From assembly GCA_031316315.1 (NCBI GenBank), contig JADBEO010000019.1:19857-83856 (forward strand): DNA of 64,000 nt, written 5' to 3'. Below are positions 63,920-64,000 of this stretch, piece after piece. Made by a program: the position numbers and the translations under genes. Position 1 is the first letter of the stretch, and every line of letters starts with the position of its first letter. Source of the DNA: Chelatococcus sambhunathii (lineage in GTDB: Bacteria > Pseudomonadota > Alphaproteobacteria > Rhizobiales > Methylopilaceae). The notes below the pieces were generated by a model. The model did not search any database. It saw only the letters and a list, made by a program, of their open reading frames with translations, and was not told the DNA's origin.

Positions 63920-64000
63920 ATCCCAAGCGGCTGATCCAGGACCTCGTGGGCGCGCTCGCGCCCGATGGTCCCACCTACCAGGGCAGCCCCTACCCGAACG
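63920..64000 (+). repeat. Inverted 81-bp copy of dgcB at the window end
   Basis: Exact reverse complement of 63013-63093; the base before (63919) differs from the counterpart, so the junction is sharp at 63919/63920. The match runs to the last base of the window and may extend beyond. It has no start codon of its own, and sits mid-codon region of the parent gene. Confidence 0.95.

Overview
The window is high-GC chromosomal DNA from an alphaproteobacterium, most likely order Hyphomicrobiales (Rhizobiales). Supporting signs are the aerobic cobaltochelatase pair cobS-cobT, homospermidine synthase, the SigF/NrsF-bufferin module, DUF992, DUF2189 and DUF983 genes, a dimethylglycine-type dgcB-etfA-etfB cluster, short palindromic repeats of rhizobial type, and promoters matching the alphaproteobacterial general-stress sigma factor EcfG (GGAAC-N16-CGTT). 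No species is claimed. Nothing looks like a prophage, insertion sequence, CRISPR array, tRNA or rRNA, and gene content is mostly housekeeping and stress functions.

Layout. 1-760: 3' part of bioA. 902-3517: MscS channel and homospermidine synthase. 3601-7544: a copper-handling RiPP (bufferin) operon bufA-bufB-bufC-doxX divergent from an ECF sigma factor and its membrane anti-sigma NrsF. 7676-12373: a secreted protein, a GNAT, ornithine/lysine decarboxylase behind a long structured leader (probably speF RNA), and opgG. 12383-15010: molybdate transporter modABC. 15291-23739: hydrolase, FAD monooxygenase, bolA, a J-domain protein, cobS-cobT and a phytase-like protein. 23810-30354: rpmE, an ABC exporter, a response regulator, an L,D-transpeptidase, DUF427, GNAT, MarR and an unidentified serine-hydrolase-like protein. 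30351-32638: groESL with CIRCE. 32638-37862: divergent AraC and metallo-hydrolase genes, then a PotD-like binding protein overlapping a GGDEF-EAL gene. 38137-47196: dienelactone hydrolase, a candidate stress sRNA, a GH3 glucosidase, two metabolic enzymes, two DUF992 proteins and msrP. 47199-56751: phospholipase D, hrpB, ppa, DUF2189, amine oxidase, selD and DUF983. 56759-63919: MocR-type regulator, BCCT transporter, etfB, etfA and dgcB, all on the minus strand.

How genes work together. (i) Three promoters with GTAAC(C/A/G)-N16/17-CG(T/A)A spacing lie upstream of the ECF sigma gene, the bufferin operon and msrP, which predicts one SigF regulon for copper or oxidant stress; modABC would supply molybdenum needed by MsrP. 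(ii) Perfect EcfG promoters precede mscS, the alpha/beta hydrolase at 15990, a small secreted protein at 53057, and an intergenic transcript at about 39774-39878 that ends in a perfect terminator and is a new sRNA candidate. (iii) Polyamine genes recur: decarboxylase, homospermidine synthase with a ribosome-site-sequestering hairpin, and a PotD-like protein paired with a c-di-GMP enzyme. (iv) The right end holds a betaine/dimethylglycine catabolic cluster. Its last 81 bases are an exact reverse complement of part of dgcB and may be an assembly foldback.
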